A DNA stretch of 48,053 bases from Staphylococcus sp. CAG:324 (GTDB lineage Bacteria > Bacillota_I > Bacilli_A > ML615J-28 > CAG-313), in NCBI GenBank assembly GCA_000433035.1, contig FR890812.1, positions 109,716-157,768 of the forward strand, in the 5' to 3' direction. Of this stretch, positions 26,971 to 36,806 are shown piece after piece (position 1 is the stretch's first letter; each line of letters opens with the position of its first letter). The notes under the pieces were generated by a model, which made no database searches, had not been told where the DNA came from, and saw nothing but the letters and a program-made list of their open reading frames with translations. Made by a program: the position numbers and the translations under genes.

Positions 26971-26994
26971 AAAGAAGAAAATATTTTCTTCTTT
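26971..26994 (-). terminator. Intrinsic terminator of gpsA
   Basis: Perfect 11-bp arms rich in A-G/C-T pairs just after the gpsA stop, followed on the minus strand by a U run. It ends the cmk/rpsA-der-gpsA unit. Confidence 0.8.
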
Positions 26995-26998
26995 TTCT

Positions 26999-28000
26999 CT
27001 ATTCATCTTTTAGTGAACGATTCATCAATTCAGATACAGCTTTTTTAACACTATGTTGTTTGTAGATTACATTATAAACCGCATCAATAATTGGTGTTGA
27101 AAGTTTTAGTTTTTTAGAAGCCTCATATACAGCTTCGGCTGTTCTTGCACCTTCAACTACCATTGACATTGAAGCAATTGTCTCTGCAAGATTATTCCCT
27201 TTTGCAAGTTTTACTCCTGCTTGAAAATTTCTTGAATGATGCGAAGTTGTAGTTACAACCAAATCACCAACTCCTGTTAATCCATATATTGTATCTTCTT
27301 TTCCACCCATAGCAACAACAATTCTTTTCATTTCAACCAAAGCTCTTGCAATTAATCCTGCTCTTGCGTTATCACCATATCCACAACCTTCAAGCATACC
27401 AGAAGCAATTGCATAAACATTTTTAATGGCACTACATAATTCAGAGCCTACTAAATCTGATCCTGTATACACTCTAAAATACGTCGAATTATTAAATATT
27501 TTTTGTATTAACTTGGCATCCTCTTTATTCGTAGATACAGAACAAATCGTTGTTGGCAATTGTCTTATAACTTCTTCTGCATGTGATGGTCCGGTCAAAG
27601 CAACAAACCCTTTGATATAGTGCTGATCAATTGTTGCATTTAAGACCTCTGATACTCTCAAATAAGTATCTGGTTCTAATCCTTTTGAAGTATTGACAAA
27701 AAGTTTCGGTTTATCTATGATTTCATTAATTAAATGTAAAACACTTCTTAATACCTTAGTTGGAATACTCAAAACAATAATATCAGAAAAAGATATCACT
27801 TCTTTTATTGAAGTAGTCGCCTGAACTTCTAAAGGCAACATTCCAATTGGAAGTTTAGATACATTTGTATGAAAATGATTGATTTCATCAACTGTATTTT
27901 TATCAGTATCATAAAGTAACACTTGATAATGATTATCTCCAAGAATTCTTGCAAGAGCACTCCCCCAACTACCTGCACCTATAATTGAAACTTTTTCCAT
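26999..28000 (-). CDS. gpsA: Glycerol-3-phosphate dehydrogenase (NAD(P)+)
   Basis: A 333-residue cytoplasmic dehydrogenase that reduces dihydroxyacetone phosphate to sn-glycerol-3-phosphate for phospholipid synthesis. The Rossmann motif IIGAGSWGSALARIL is at the start, followed by TSKGLEPDT, LTGPSHAEEV, GSELCSAIKNVYAIA with the catalytic lysine and GLTGVGDLVVT. Its product feeds PlsY, encoded at 36109. The start overlaps the der stop by one base (TAATG), so the two are coupled as in Bacillus (der-gpsA). Confidence 0.95.
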   Translation of the reverse strand: MEKVSIIGAGSWGSALARILGDNHYQVLLYDTDKNTVDEINHFHTNVSKLPIGMLPLEVQATTSIKEVISFSDIIVLSIPTKVLRSVLHLINEIIDKPKLFVNTSKGLEPDTYLRVSEVLNATIDQHYIKGFVALTGPSHAEEVIRQLPTTICSVSTNKEDAKLIQKIFNNSTYFRVYTGSDLVGSELCSAIKNVYAIASGMLEGCGYGDNARAGLIARALVEMKRIVVAMGGKEDTIYGLTGVGDLVVTTTSHHSRNFQAGVKLAKGNNLAETIASMSMVVEGARTAEAVYEASKKLKLSTPIIDAVYNVIYKQHSVKKAVSELMNRSLKDE

Positions 28001-29310
28001 TAATTTTCCCGCTTTCTCAATATAATTTTAATTGGCGTACCTTCTAACATAAAAGCTTCTCGAAAACGATTTTCTAGATATCGTTGATAAGAGAAATGCA
28101 TATAATTAGGATCATTTACAAAAAGAACAAAAGTTGGTGGTGCTATTTCAACTTGGGAACCATAATAAATTTTTATGCGATCGCCATTAAAAATGGGTGC
28201 TTGATTCATCAATGAAGCATCAAGCAAAATATCATTTAAAACATTTGTTGCCAGTCTTCTCGTATAGTTTTGCGAAACAATTTTTATTTGTTCAAAAAGA
28301 GTTTGAATACGTTGATTTTTTAGAGCTGAAACAAAAACAATTGGAGCATAACTTAAAAACAAAAAATTTTTTCTGATTTTTTCAGTATATTCTTTCATCG
28401 ATTTTTCATCTTTTTCAACAGCATCCCACTTATTGACAACGATAATTACACCTTTGTTATATTCCGCAGCATAACCTGCAATTCTTTTATCTTGTTCTTC
28501 TATTTCCTTTGTTCCATCCAAAACAACTAAAACAATGGATGATCTCTCTATTGCCCTAATAGCTCGAAGAACACTATATTTTTCAGCATTTTCGTAAATT
28601 TTTCCTTGTTTGCGAATCCCAGCTGTATCTATGACAACATAATTTTTACCATCTTTTGTAAATTTAGAATCAATTGCATCACGAGTTGTTCCAGCAATAT
28701 CGCTAACAATTACCCTTTCAGTACCTAGGATTGCATTGGTTAAAGAACTTTTACCAACATTAGGCTGCCCAATAATACAAAATTCAGTAGTATCATCATA
28801 TCTTTTTACTTTTTTTTCCGGTAATAGTGCAATGATACGATCAAGCATATCCCCAATACCAATGCCATGCAAAGCACTTATTGCAAAAACCTCTTCAACC
28901 CCTAAATTATAAAATTCATAGATATTATCCATGAATTTTATGTCATCTATTTTGTTTGCGGCAACAATAACAGGTTTTTTACTTCGATGTAAAATATTTA
29001 CCACATCACGATCTCCATTAGTAATTCCTACTCTTCCATCAGTAACCAAGACAATAACATCCGCCTCATCAATTGCTAATTGTGCTTGTGCCTTAATTTC
29101 TTCCATAAAAGGGACATTTTTAAGTTCAATTCCACCTGTATCAATTAATGAAAACTCTTGATCTAACCATTCACAATTTGTATATAGTCGGTCTCTTGTA
29201 ATACCACTAGCATCATCAGTAATTGCTAATTTCTCACCTGCTAAACGATTGAAGATACTTGATTTCCCAACATTAGGTCTACCGACAATCGCAACTGTTC
29301 CTCTTTTCAT
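28000..29310 (-). CDS. der: Ribosome biogenesis GTPase Der (EngA)
   Basis: A 436-residue protein with two tandem GTPase domains: GRPNVGKSSIFNRL with DTGGIEL and NKIDD in the first, and GQPNVGKSSLTNAI with DTAGIRK and NKWDAV in the second, followed by a C-terminal KH-like domain. Der is needed for 50S subunit assembly. Only two bases separate it from the end of the cmk/rpsA frame, and it overlaps gpsA, so all are transcribed together. Confidence 0.97.
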   Translation of the reverse strand: MKRGTVAIVGRPNVGKSSIFNRLAGEKLAITDDASGITRDRLYTNCEWLDQEFSLIDTGGIELKNVPFMEEIKAQAQLAIDEADVIVLVTDGRVGITNGDRDVVNILHRSKKPVIVAANKIDDIKFMDNIYEFYNLGVEEVFAISALHGIGIGDMLDRIIALLPEKKVKRYDDTTEFCIIGQPNVGKSSLTNAILGTERVIVSDIAGTTRDAIDSKFTKDGKNYVVIDTAGIRKQGKIYENAEKYSVLRAIRAIERSSIVLVVLDGTKEIEEQDKRIAGYAAEYNKGVIIVVNKWDAVEKDEKSMKEYTEKIRKNFLFLSYAPIVFVSALKNQRIQTLFEQIKIVSQNYTRRLATNVLNDILLDASLMNQAPIFNGDRIKIYYGSQVEIAPPTFVLFVNDPNYMHFSYQRYLENRFREAFMLEGTPIKIILRKREN

Positions 29311-29312
29311 AA

Positions 29313-31358
29313 TTATTTTTCTTTCTTTTCTAAGTCAAGGTTTTCTAACATATCACCTATTGTATTAGTTGGTACTTCTTTTGCTTGTTCAGCAAAATAT
29401 TTATCAAATGTATCTCTTTCCTTTGCAAGTTCTATTGCTTTGGCACTAACACGTAATTTTGCAAAAGCAGGATCACAATCTTGTACCATTACTTCAAGAG
29501 TTGAGTTTACTGGATAAACTTCATCTACTTTAGATATTCTCTTAAGCGATGTAACTTCACTAATTGGTAAAAAACCTTGTACATTTTTGTAATTAACAAG
29601 TGCACCCTTATCGGTAATAGATGAAATGGTTACAGTAATTTTATCTCCACGACGTAATTTAATATCAGACCAAGTATTTTCTAAAGTTTCACGATGTGAT
29701 AAACTTACACGATTTTTTTCATCATCAATAGCCATCACTTTAACTGTTATAGTATCGCCTTCTTTTACTTCTTGGTCAAATTTTACATTAGCAAACCAAG
29801 AATATTCTCCTCTTGGCATTAATCCAGAATAATCTTCTGTTAATTCGATGATTAACCCAGCAGGAATTACTTTTTTTACTACTCCTTCAAAAACATCCCC
29901 TACATGATATGTTTCTTTTAAAACTTCCCATGGATGTTTAACTAAAGCCTTCATTGAAAGAGAAATTTTATTGCCATCTATACCAATAATTTTTACTTTT
30001 ACTTTATCGCCCACTTTTAAACGTGAGGCAACATTTCTAACCGCTTTATGATCAATTTCAGATTGATGAAGTAAGCCACTTACTTCACCAAGGCTAACAA
30101 TAGCACCATAAGGTAAAACATTCAAAACTTCTCCTTCGGTTTCCATTCCTACCGATAAAGCAGCATACGCTTTTTCCTTTGCAAGCCGATATTGTTTTTT
30201 CATAGCCATCACATTAGAAACCGTAACTTGTAAACGATCTTTATTAACATAAATAACCATTACATCTAAAACTTGACCTTTTAAAGAATGTAATGCTTCC
30301 TCTTTTAAATCAATAAATTTAGTTGGTAAAAATAATTTAAAACCTTCATATTCTAAATCAGCACCTGCGGATGTAACTTTTACTACTTTTGCTTTAATTA
30401 TTTCATCATTCTCTTTCAATTGTTCAAATAAAGTCAATTTATCTTTTTCATCTTGTAATGTAGTTGACAAAATAAATAGAGGTTCGCCGGTCTTTTTATC
30501 TTTTGTAATTTGTTTTACTAACCCTTCAAATTCTTGACCTTCATAATATGTATCATAAAGTTTTTGTCCTTCTTGATATCCCTTTAAATCATTAGCATAA
30601 ATCACTGCTTTATTATCCTCATCAACTGTTAGATAAATCGCATCCTTTGTTACGTTAATAATCATTCCCCTAACATTTTGTCCTTCTTTATAAGCGTATT
30701 TACTCATTTTTTTTGTCCTCTCATTTACTAAATTTATAATCCGACTAACCACTTCATCAATTGATAAATCGGTACTATCAATGACTATCGCATCTTCTGC
30801 ACACCGAAGTGGGCTATGCTTTCTAGTAGAATCTTTCCAATCGCGAAGTTCAATTTCTTTAATTGTTTCTTCAAGTGATAAATCAATTCCTTTTTCTTTG
30901 CGTTCTAGCATTCTTCGTCTTGCCCTACATTCTATCGTAGCATCTAGATATATTTTAATAGAGGCATCTGGCAAAACAACCGTTCCAATATCACGTCCAT
31001 CCATAATACAATTTTTTGAATTGCTAATTTTCTGTTGATACTCTACCAAATATTCACGAACCTTTGCCATCTTTGATGGCGTTGAAACAGCATTTGTTAC
31101 CTCAACGGATCTAATTTCATCACTAACATCAACACCATCCATAATGAAACGACCATTGCAAATATCTAATGAAGTCGATTCTAAAAAGTGATATTGATTT
31201 TCATCGTCTATATCGATTCCAAGTTGAATTGCCTTTAGTGTAATTGCACGATACATTGCACCTGTATCAATATATTCAATACCTAGTTTAGTTGCTATGA
31301 TTTTTGATATAGTAGATTTACCAGAACCAGCTGGACCATCAATTGCGATTTTTAACAT
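29313..31358 (-). CDS. cmk-rpsA: Cytidylate kinase fused in frame to ribosomal protein S1
   Basis: A continuous 681-codon frame. Residues 1-217 are Cmk: P-loop AIDGPAGSGKST, YIDTGAMYRA, the insert domain, MDGRDIGTVVLP and ARRRMLERKEKG; it phosphorylates CMP and dCMP. From residue 218 (MSKYAYKEGQ, ATG at 30707) about five S1 repeats follow, including GMETEGEVLNVLPYGAIVSL and VGDVFEGVVKKVIPAGLIIEL, so this half is an S1-like ribosomal protein that helps mRNA binding. The join lies on a run of eight A residues with an RBS and ATG for S1 inside the gene, and removing one A would give separate genes with an ATGA overlap. It is therefore either a real fusion, a slippage site or a sequence error. 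Confidence 0.9.
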   Translation of the reverse strand: MLKIAIDGPAGSGKSTISKIIATKLGIEYIDTGAMYRAITLKAIQLGIDIDDENQYHFLESTSLDICNGRFIMDGVDVSDEIRSVEVTNAVSTPSKMAKVREYLVEYQQKISNSKNCIMDGRDIGTVVLPDASIKIYLDATIECRARRRMLERKEKGIDLSLEETIKEIELRDWKDSTRKHSPLRCAEDAIVIDSTDLSIDEVVSRIINLVNERTKKMSKYAYKEGQNVRGMIINVTKDAIYLTVDEDNKAVIYANDLKGYQEGQKLYDTYYEGQEFEGLVKQITKDKKTGEPLFILSTTLQDEKDKLTLFEQLKENDEIIKAKVVKVTSAGADLEYEGFKLFLPTKFIDLKEEALHSLKGQVLDVMVIYVNKDRLQVTVSNVMAMKKQYRLAKEKAYAALSVGMETEGEVLNVLPYGAIVSLGEVSGLLHQSEIDHKAVRNVASRLKVGDKVKVKIIGIDGNKISLSMKALVKHPWEVLKETYHVGDVFEGVVKKVIPAGLIIELTEDYSGLMPRGEYSWFANVKFDQEVKEGDTITVKVMAIDDEKNRVSLSHRETLENTWSDIKLRRGDKITVTISSITDKGALVNYKNVQGFLPISEVTSLKRISKVDEVYPVNSTLEVMVQDCDPAFAKLRVSAKAIELAKERDTFDKYFAEQAKEVPTNTIGDMLENLDLEKKEK
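30705..30722 (-). promoter_or_regulatory. Internal ribosome-binding site and start for stand-alone S1
   Basis: On the minus strand GAGAGGAC (30715-30722) lies eight bases before an in-frame ATG (30705-30707) that begins MSKYAYKEGQ, the natural start of an S1 protein of 464 residues. This would allow S1 to be made separately from Cmk. The run of eight A residues includes the A of this ATG. Confidence 0.6.
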
Positions 31359-31380
31359 GTCTTTGCACCTCTATGCGATA

Positions 31381-31409
31381 ATTATATCATAATATCAAAA
31401 TATCCGTAA
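31381..31409 (-). promoter_or_regulatory. Extended -10 promoter for cmk/rpsA-der-gpsA
   Basis: On the minus strand TATAAT (31381-31386) preceded by TGA; a poor -35 box (TTACGG, 31404-31409) is 17 bases upstream. Confidence 0.55.
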
Positions 31410-31429
31410 TATAAATGCTAATTAAAATT

Positions 31430-33904
31430 TTATAATTCTAAATCATTACCATTTCGGCAAATAACAATTTCATATGGTTTTCCATTATTATTAGAAACAA
31501 ATTTTTTTCCATTATCCGCAATCGCTGTTCTAAGGAGAGTATAATCAATTTCAACATAGCCTTTTTCACAAAAAATATAACTAGCAAGATCACTATTGGC
31601 ATTTTTGCCATGAATTACTTCTAAATCAATCGCCTCATGCATATTAGATTTAACTGTCTTTAGATACATTTTACCTACATTATTTTTCTTACCTTTGTTA
31701 ATTTCTTCAGGACGAAGGCGTTTAATATTCCCCCGATTAGTAAGTAGTAAAACAATATCTTTTTCGCTAACATATTTAGCACCAACTACGTAATCATTAG
31801 GCCTACTTTTTAATTCAATAGATTTTACTCCAAAAGAAGCAGGCTCAATAATACTAACTTCAGATGCATCATAACGATTCATATACCCATCTTTAGTCGC
31901 AATCACAACTTCATAATTACTACCTGTTACAACATCCGCACTAACAACATAATCATCGTCTTTAATCTTAGTAGCTTTTAAGGCTTTAGAATATCTTGTT
32001 ACATATAAACTAGATAACTTTATTCGTTTAATTAAACCTGAAGCAGTTGCTAAAAGAACATAGCGCTCTTTATTAAAATCATCAACTGGGAAGGAAAAAA
32101 TAACTTTTTCATTCGTTTCCATACCTATTAATGTACTCACATGAAATCCCAAATCCTTATGTTTAACTTCTGGAATTTTGTGAATAGGTAGAAAAATATA
32201 ATTTCCTTTGTCGGTAAACTGGATCAAAGTATCTGTAGTCGAAGTTTCATATATATCGGTAATCACATCTCCATCTTTTAGTTTAGTGGGTTCAGTGGTA
32301 GCAAGAAAAGCTTTTTTACTAAGACGTTTTAAATAACCATCATGAGTAATTAAAAGCATCACATCTTCTTTTGCGATAAATTCTTCCGTTTTAACCTCTA
32401 CTTCCTCAACCTCGTGTTCAATTTGGGTTTTTCTTTCTATATTTACAATTTCTTTTACACGACTAAGTTCAGCAATAATTGTTTTTTGTAATGCCGTTTC
32501 ACTTGATAAAATATGTTTTAGTTGCTTAATACTTTGTTCTAATTCTTTTTGTTCTGTTCTTAAAGCAAAAATATCAGTATTTGTTAAACGATATAATTGT
32601 AACATTACAATCGCTTCTGCTTGAATATCAGTAAATCCATACTTTGAAATAATATTTTCTTTCGCATCAGCTTTATTTTTAGAATTTCTGATTGTTGCAA
32701 TAACGGAATCCAAAATAGATACCATAGAAATCAAACCTTTAACAATCTCTAAACGTTTCAAAGATTTTTCTAAATCATAATTGCACCGATTGGTAATAAC
32801 TTCTTTTTGATGCGTAATATACGCATCTAGAATATCAACAAGTCCCATTTGTAAAGGTCGACCCTGCGATATAGCAACCATATTAAAATTATAAGAAGTT
32901 TGTAAATCCGTTTGTTTTAACAAAAAGTTAATAATATTATCTGGATTTACATCACGTCTTAAATCAATGACGATTCTTAACCCTTGTCTACTTGATTCAT
33001 CACGAATCATCTTGATTCCTTCAATACCTTTCAATTGAATGACATCACTCATTTTTCTAAGCAAAACAGCTTTATTCACATCAAAAGGAATCTCAGTAAT
33101 TATAATTCTTGGTTCAATTTTACTTTTATCTATTTCATATTTAGAACGAACAATAACTTTACCTCGTCCTGTTTCATAAGCACTTTTTAATCCTTCAAGC
33201 CCTTGGACAATCGCCCCAGTAGGAAAATCAGGACCTTTCACGAATTGCATCAATTCTTCCGTTGTTGAATTAGGATTATTTATCCGATAAATGGCTGCAT
33301 CTATGACTTCTCCTGGATTATGGGGAGGAATTTCAGTAGCATAACCAGCAGATATTCCACTTGCCCCATTAACTAAAATATTGGGAAATTTTGAAGGTAG
33401 TACAATTGGTTCTAATTCTTCATCATCAAAGTTAGGAACAAAACCTACTGTTCTTTTCCCTAAATCTTCCAACATTAGTTCTGAAAAAACACTCATACGA
33501 GCCTCAGTATAACGCATTGCCGCAGCAGGATCGCCATCAATACTTCCGTTGTTACCATGCATATCAATGAGTGGTAATAATATTTTAAACGTTTGACTCA
33601 TTCTAACCATTGCATCGTAAACTGCAGTATCTCCATGAGGATGATATTTACCAATAACATCACCAACAATTCTTGCCGATTTTTTAAAAGGTTTATTAGA
33701 AGTAAGTCCAAGTTTATGCATAGCATAAAGAATTCTTCTTTGAACTGGTTTTAGTCCATCTCTTACATCAGGAAGAGCACGATCTTGAATAATATATTTA
33801 GAATATCTTCCAAAGCGATCTCCCATTATATTTTCAAAGTTTTCGACTAAATATTCTTCGACAAACTTCTCCATTTTTTTAGATATGTTATTTTTATTAT
33901 TCAT
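31430..33904 (-). CDS. parC: DNA topoisomerase IV subunit A
   Basis: About 824 residues. The type IIA breakage-reunion core is complete: RALPDVRDGLKPVQRRIL, HPHGDTAVYDAMVRM, and the catalytic tyrosine in DPAAAMRYTEARMS. The C-terminal beta-propeller is degenerate and lacks the GyrA box (QRRGGKG), which together with the ParE neighbour and adjacent plsY marks it as ParC, not GyrA. Topoisomerase IV separates daughter chromosomes. The start at 33904 overlaps parE by eight bases; a second ATG at 33916 leaves no room for an RBS. It lacks an obvious own promoter. Confidence 0.93.
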   Translation of the reverse strand: MNNKNNISKKMEKFVEEYLVENFENIMGDRFGRYSKYIIQDRALPDVRDGLKPVQRRILYAMHKLGLTSNKPFKKSARIVGDVIGKYHPHGDTAVYDAMVRMSQTFKILLPLIDMHGNNGSIDGDPAAAMRYTEARMSVFSELMLEDLGKRTVGFVPNFDDEELEPIVLPSKFPNILVNGASGISAGYATEIPPHNPGEVIDAAIYRINNPNSTTEELMQFVKGPDFPTGAIVQGLEGLKSAYETGRGKVIVRSKYEIDKSKIEPRIIITEIPFDVNKAVLLRKMSDVIQLKGIEGIKMIRDESSRQGLRIVIDLRRDVNPDNIINFLLKQTDLQTSYNFNMVAISQGRPLQMGLVDILDAYITHQKEVITNRCNYDLEKSLKRLEIVKGLISMVSILDSVIATIRNSKNKADAKENIISKYGFTDIQAEAIVMLQLYRLTNTDIFALRTEQKELEQSIKQLKHILSSETALQKTIIAELSRVKEIVNIERKTQIEHEVEEVEVKTEEFIAKEDVMLLITHDGYLKRLSKKAFLATTEPTKLKDGDVITDIYETSTTDTLIQFTDKGNYIFLPIHKIPEVKHKDLGFHVSTLIGMETNEKVIFSFPVDDFNKERYVLLATASGLIKRIKLSSLYVTRYSKALKATKIKDDDYVVSADVVTGSNYEVVIATKDGYMNRYDASEVSIIEPASFGVKSIELKSRPNDYVVGAKYVSEKDIVLLLTNRGNIKRLRPEEINKGKKNNVGKMYLKTVKSNMHEAIDLEVIHGKNANSDLASYIFCEKGYVEIDYTLLRTAIADNGKKFVSNNNGKPYEIVICRNGNDLEL

Positions 33905-35837
33905 CTTCAGACACATCCTCTAAAATAAAATTATCATCATTATCAAATACGACGTTATTTTCAATCCATTCTCGTCTTGGTTCAACATCATCACCCATCA
34001 AAATTTCCATTTTGTTTTCTGCATCGCCATCCTCGCCAATCAAAACTTGAATAAGCGTTCTTTTTGTTGGATCCATTGTTGTTTCCCAAAGTTGCTCATC
34101 ATTCATTTCTCCAAGACCTTTATAGCGTTGTATTTGAACATTTTTCTTTTGAATTTTCTCTCTTAATTCCTCATCTGTCCAAGCATATTCAATGCCACTT
34201 TTAGAAGTTATTTTATAAAGAGGTGGAGTTGCAATATACACCATTCCTTTTTCAACCAATTGTTTCATATAACGATAGAAAAAAGTTAATAAAAGGATCT
34301 GAATATGGGCACCATCTGTATCCGCATCCGTCATTATAATTACTTTACTATAATTTGATTTTGTAACATCAAAATCAGGACCAAACCCACCCCCTATAGC
34401 ATTAATGATTGACATAATTTCTTCATTCTTTAAAACTTCTTCAATTTTGGCCTTAGCAGTATTAATTACCTTTCCTCTAAGTGGCAAAATTGCCTGAAAA
34501 CTTCGATCTCGACCTTGTTTTGCGGTACCTCCTGCTGAATCCCCTTCTACCAAAAACAATTCATTTTTATCCGGATTTTTATATTGAGCAGGTGTTAATT
34601 TACCAATTAAATTAGCAGGTTTAGAAGTCTTTTGTTTTACCATCCTAACTTCATCTCGAGCTTTTTTCGCAGCTTCTCTTGCTTTAGCAGCCCGAATTGA
34701 TCTAGCAATCAAATTGCTTGAAATTTGACCGTTTTCCGCAAGATAAGATTTCATCTGTTCATATACAACTTGTTCAACTGCATTCTTAGCCTCAGGTGTT
34801 CCCAATTTATTTTTGGTCTGTCCTTCAAATTGCAGTAAATCCTCAGGAATTCTAATTGAAATGATAGCAGTTAGACCCTCTCTAATGTCGGCACCATCTA
34901 AATTTAAATCTTTATCTTTTAGAGCACCTATTAATCGTGCATGATCATTAAATGCTCTTGTAATAGCAGATTTAAAACCAATTTCATGAGTTCCGCCATC
35001 TCGAGTTCTAATATTATTGACAAAGGATAAAATATTTTCATTATAAGTCTTTTCACAATATATTAAAGATACCTCTATATTAATTTTAAACATATTCCCA
35101 CTTAAAAAAACTGGTTCATATAAAGCATCTTTGCCAGCGGTTAAACTTTTAATAAATTCAACAATTCCATTTTCATAATGAAAACTTTCTGATTTGTTTG
35201 TTCTTAAATCATTCAGATCAATTTTTAACCCTTTGATTAAGTATGCTGACTCTTTTAATCTTTGGGCAATTGTTTTATATTCAAAAATTGTCGAAGAAAA
35301 AATTTTGGGATCAGGTTTAAATTGAATTGTTGAACCCGTTCTTTTGGTTTCGCCTAAATTCTTAGGTTTTTCAATGACTTTACCACCATTTCGATAGGTC
35401 TGATTATATATTTTGCCATCTCGATAAATTGTAACAGTCAACCACTCACTTAAGGCATTTACAACACTAGAGCCTACACCATGAAGACCTCCAGATACTT
35501 TATATCCACCCTCAGTATCAAATTTTCCTCCCGCATGCAAAGTATTAAAAATGACTTCTGGCGTAGGACGTTTTTCAACCTTATGAATTCCTGTTGGAAT
35601 ACCACGACCATTATCCATTACTTCAATACTATTATCTTTATGAATATTTACAATGATATGATTACCATAACCTGATAAGGCCTCATCAATAGCATTGTCA
35701 ACTATTTCCCAAACAAGATGATGAAGACCTCTTGCATCGGTTGAGCCAATATACATACCAGGACGTTTACGAACTGCTTCTAATCCTTGTAAGACTTGAA
35801 TCGAATCCTCATTATAAACATTTGTAGTTTTTGCCAT
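33897..35837 (-). CDS. parE: DNA topoisomerase IV subunit B
   Basis: A 646-residue GHKL ATPase subunit. EIVDNAIDEA, DNGRGIPTGIH and GGLHGVGSSVVNAL are ATP-binding motifs, LFLVEGDSAGGTAKQGRDR and IIMTDADTDGAHI are the Toprim metal motifs, and the C-terminal RYKGLGEMN is conserved. KLTPAQYKNPDKNELFLVEGDSAGG is closer to ParE than GyrB by pattern. It lacks the long GyrB insertion. The gene starts the parE-parC unit opposite plsY, as in Bacillus. Confidence 0.94.
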   Translation of the reverse strand: MAKTTNVYNEDSIQVLQGLEAVRKRPGMYIGSTDARGLHHLVWEIVDNAIDEALSGYGNHIIVNIHKDNSIEVMDNGRGIPTGIHKVEKRPTPEVIFNTLHAGGKFDTEGGYKVSGGLHGVGSSVVNALSEWLTVTIYRDGKIYNQTYRNGGKVIEKPKNLGETKRTGSTIQFKPDPKIFSSTIFEYKTIAQRLKESAYLIKGLKIDLNDLRTNKSESFHYENGIVEFIKSLTAGKDALYEPVFLSGNMFKINIEVSLIYCEKTYNENILSFVNNIRTRDGGTHEIGFKSAITRAFNDHARLIGALKDKDLNLDGADIREGLTAIISIRIPEDLLQFEGQTKNKLGTPEAKNAVEQVVYEQMKSYLAENGQISSNLIARSIRAAKAREAAKKARDEVRMVKQKTSKPANLIGKLTPAQYKNPDKNELFLVEGDSAGGTAKQGRDRSFQAILPLRGKVINTAKAKIEEVLKNEEIMSIINAIGGGFGPDFDVTKSNYSKVIIMTDADTDGAHIQILLLTFFYRYMKQLVEKGMVYIATPPLYKITSKSGIEYAWTDEELREKIQKKNVQIQRYKGLGEMNDEQLWETTMDPTKRTLIQVLIGEDGDAENKMEILMGDDVEPRREWIENNVVFDNDDNFILEDVSEDE

Positions 35838-35876
35838 GATACCACCCTTTCAACTTATTTTTTACCATCTTTATTT

Positions 35877-35905
35877 ATTATAGCACAAATTTATTTTTTT
35901 GGCAA
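35877..35905 (-). promoter_or_regulatory. Extended -10 promoter for parE-parC
   Basis: On the minus strand TTGCCA (35900-35905) and TATAAT (35877-35882) with a 17-base spacer and TGC before the -10 box. Between it and the plsY promoter (35906-36055) I see only AT-rich sequence and a small TAGTTA/TAACTA inverted repeat (35911-35929). Confidence 0.8.
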
Positions 35906-36055
35906 GAAAAATAGTTAAAATATCTAACTAAACTATAGATAAATTAATAATTCGACATATTATGATTTTATTTTTCATCTATATTTTTATCAAATGCTTC
36001 CCAATTTTTTATACAGATACAGATTTAAACTTTATCTTATTACAAGAACTTTTAT

Positions 36056-36084
36056 TTGAAATATAATTAAAATTATAGTATAAT
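36056..36084 (+). promoter_or_regulatory. Sigma-A type promoter for plsY
   Basis: TTGAAA (36056-36061) and TATAAT (36079-36084) with a 17-base spacer, 25 bases before the plsY start, which is preceded by GGAGGTG. Confidence 0.8.
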
Positions 36085-36108
36085 ATTTGTAATTTTGGAG
36101 GTGAAAAT

Positions 36109-36738
36109 ATGGGAACCTTTGTACCAATTTTAATGATGTTATTATCTTATTTAGTAGGTTCCATTCCAGTTGGATATTTAATCGGCAAATCTAAAGGCAT
36201 TGATATTCGTAGTTATGGTAGCCATAATATAGGCGCAACAAATGCTTCAAGAACATTAGGTAAAGGTTATGGATTTATCGTATTTTTACTTGACTTTTTT
36301 AAAGCAGGCATCTTTGTGATAATAAGCAAATATCTTTTCAATTATCAAGATGACTTTTTCACTATTCATATTCATCCATTAATTTATGGTACTTTAGCTA
36401 TTTTAGGACACCTTTTTCCTATTTTCCTAAAGTTTAAAGGTGGAAAGGGAATATCCTGTTTTGCAGGAGTAATAACATGCTATTTTTGGCCTTTAGCAGT
36501 TGTTGGACTGATTACATTTGTTTTGGTTGCTATCATTACAAAATATATTTCAGTTGCTTCAACTCTTGGTACGCTGTCATTAATCATCGCTTATTTTATT
36601 ATGCAAAAAAACGATATGTATTTATTTATTTTTCTTATCCTAACTTTTATTTTAATCATCATAAAACATATTCCTAATTATAAACGATTGATTCATAACG
36701 AAGAAAATAAAATAAAATTATTTGATAAAAAATCATAA
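36109..36738 (+). CDS. plsY: Acyl-phosphate:glycerol-3-phosphate acyltransferase
   Basis: A 209-residue membrane enzyme that puts the first acyl chain on glycerol-3-phosphate in phospholipid synthesis. The three signature loops are GSIPVGYLIGK, SHNIGATNASRTLGKGYG and GHLFPIFLKFKGGKG. About five hydrophobic segments span the membrane. It is opposite parE, as in Bacillus. Its acyl-phosphate donor is made by PlsX, which is not in the window; its other substrate comes from GpsA, encoded at 26999. Confidence 0.95.
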   Translation: MGTFVPILMMLLSYLVGSIPVGYLIGKSKGIDIRSYGSHNIGATNASRTLGKGYGFIVFLLDFFKAGIFVIISKYLFNYQDDFFTIHIHPLIYGTLAILGHLFPIFLKFKGGKGISCFAGVITCYFWPLAVVGLITFVLVAIITKYISVASTLGTLSLIIAYFIMQKNDMYLFIFLILTFILIIIKHIPNYKRLIHNEENKIKLFDKKS

Positions 36739-36769
36739 TTTATTTATTCAATTCAAATGAAAAAGAATA

Positions 36770-36797
36770 AAACGGTTCGCCTCTTTGCGAACCGTTT
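36770..36797. terminator. Bidirectional intrinsic terminator
   Basis: Strong GC-containing hairpin with perfect 11-bp arms (36770-36780 and 36787-36797), loop CTCTTT, and flanking A and T runs. It separates the plus-strand plsY from the minus-strand gene at 36807. Confidence 0.9.
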
Positions 36798-36806
36798 ATT
36801 ATTAAA

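Noticed and set aside
31430..35837. DNA gyrase genes gyrA-gyrB
   Set aside because: The A subunit lacks the GyrA box, the B-first order matches parE-parC, and plsY is divergent next to it as in topoisomerase IV loci.
35906..36055. Small RNA or origin-like element between parE and plsY
   Set aside because: Only AT-rich sequence and one weak inverted repeat; no DnaA boxes, promoter-terminator pair or stable fold was seen.
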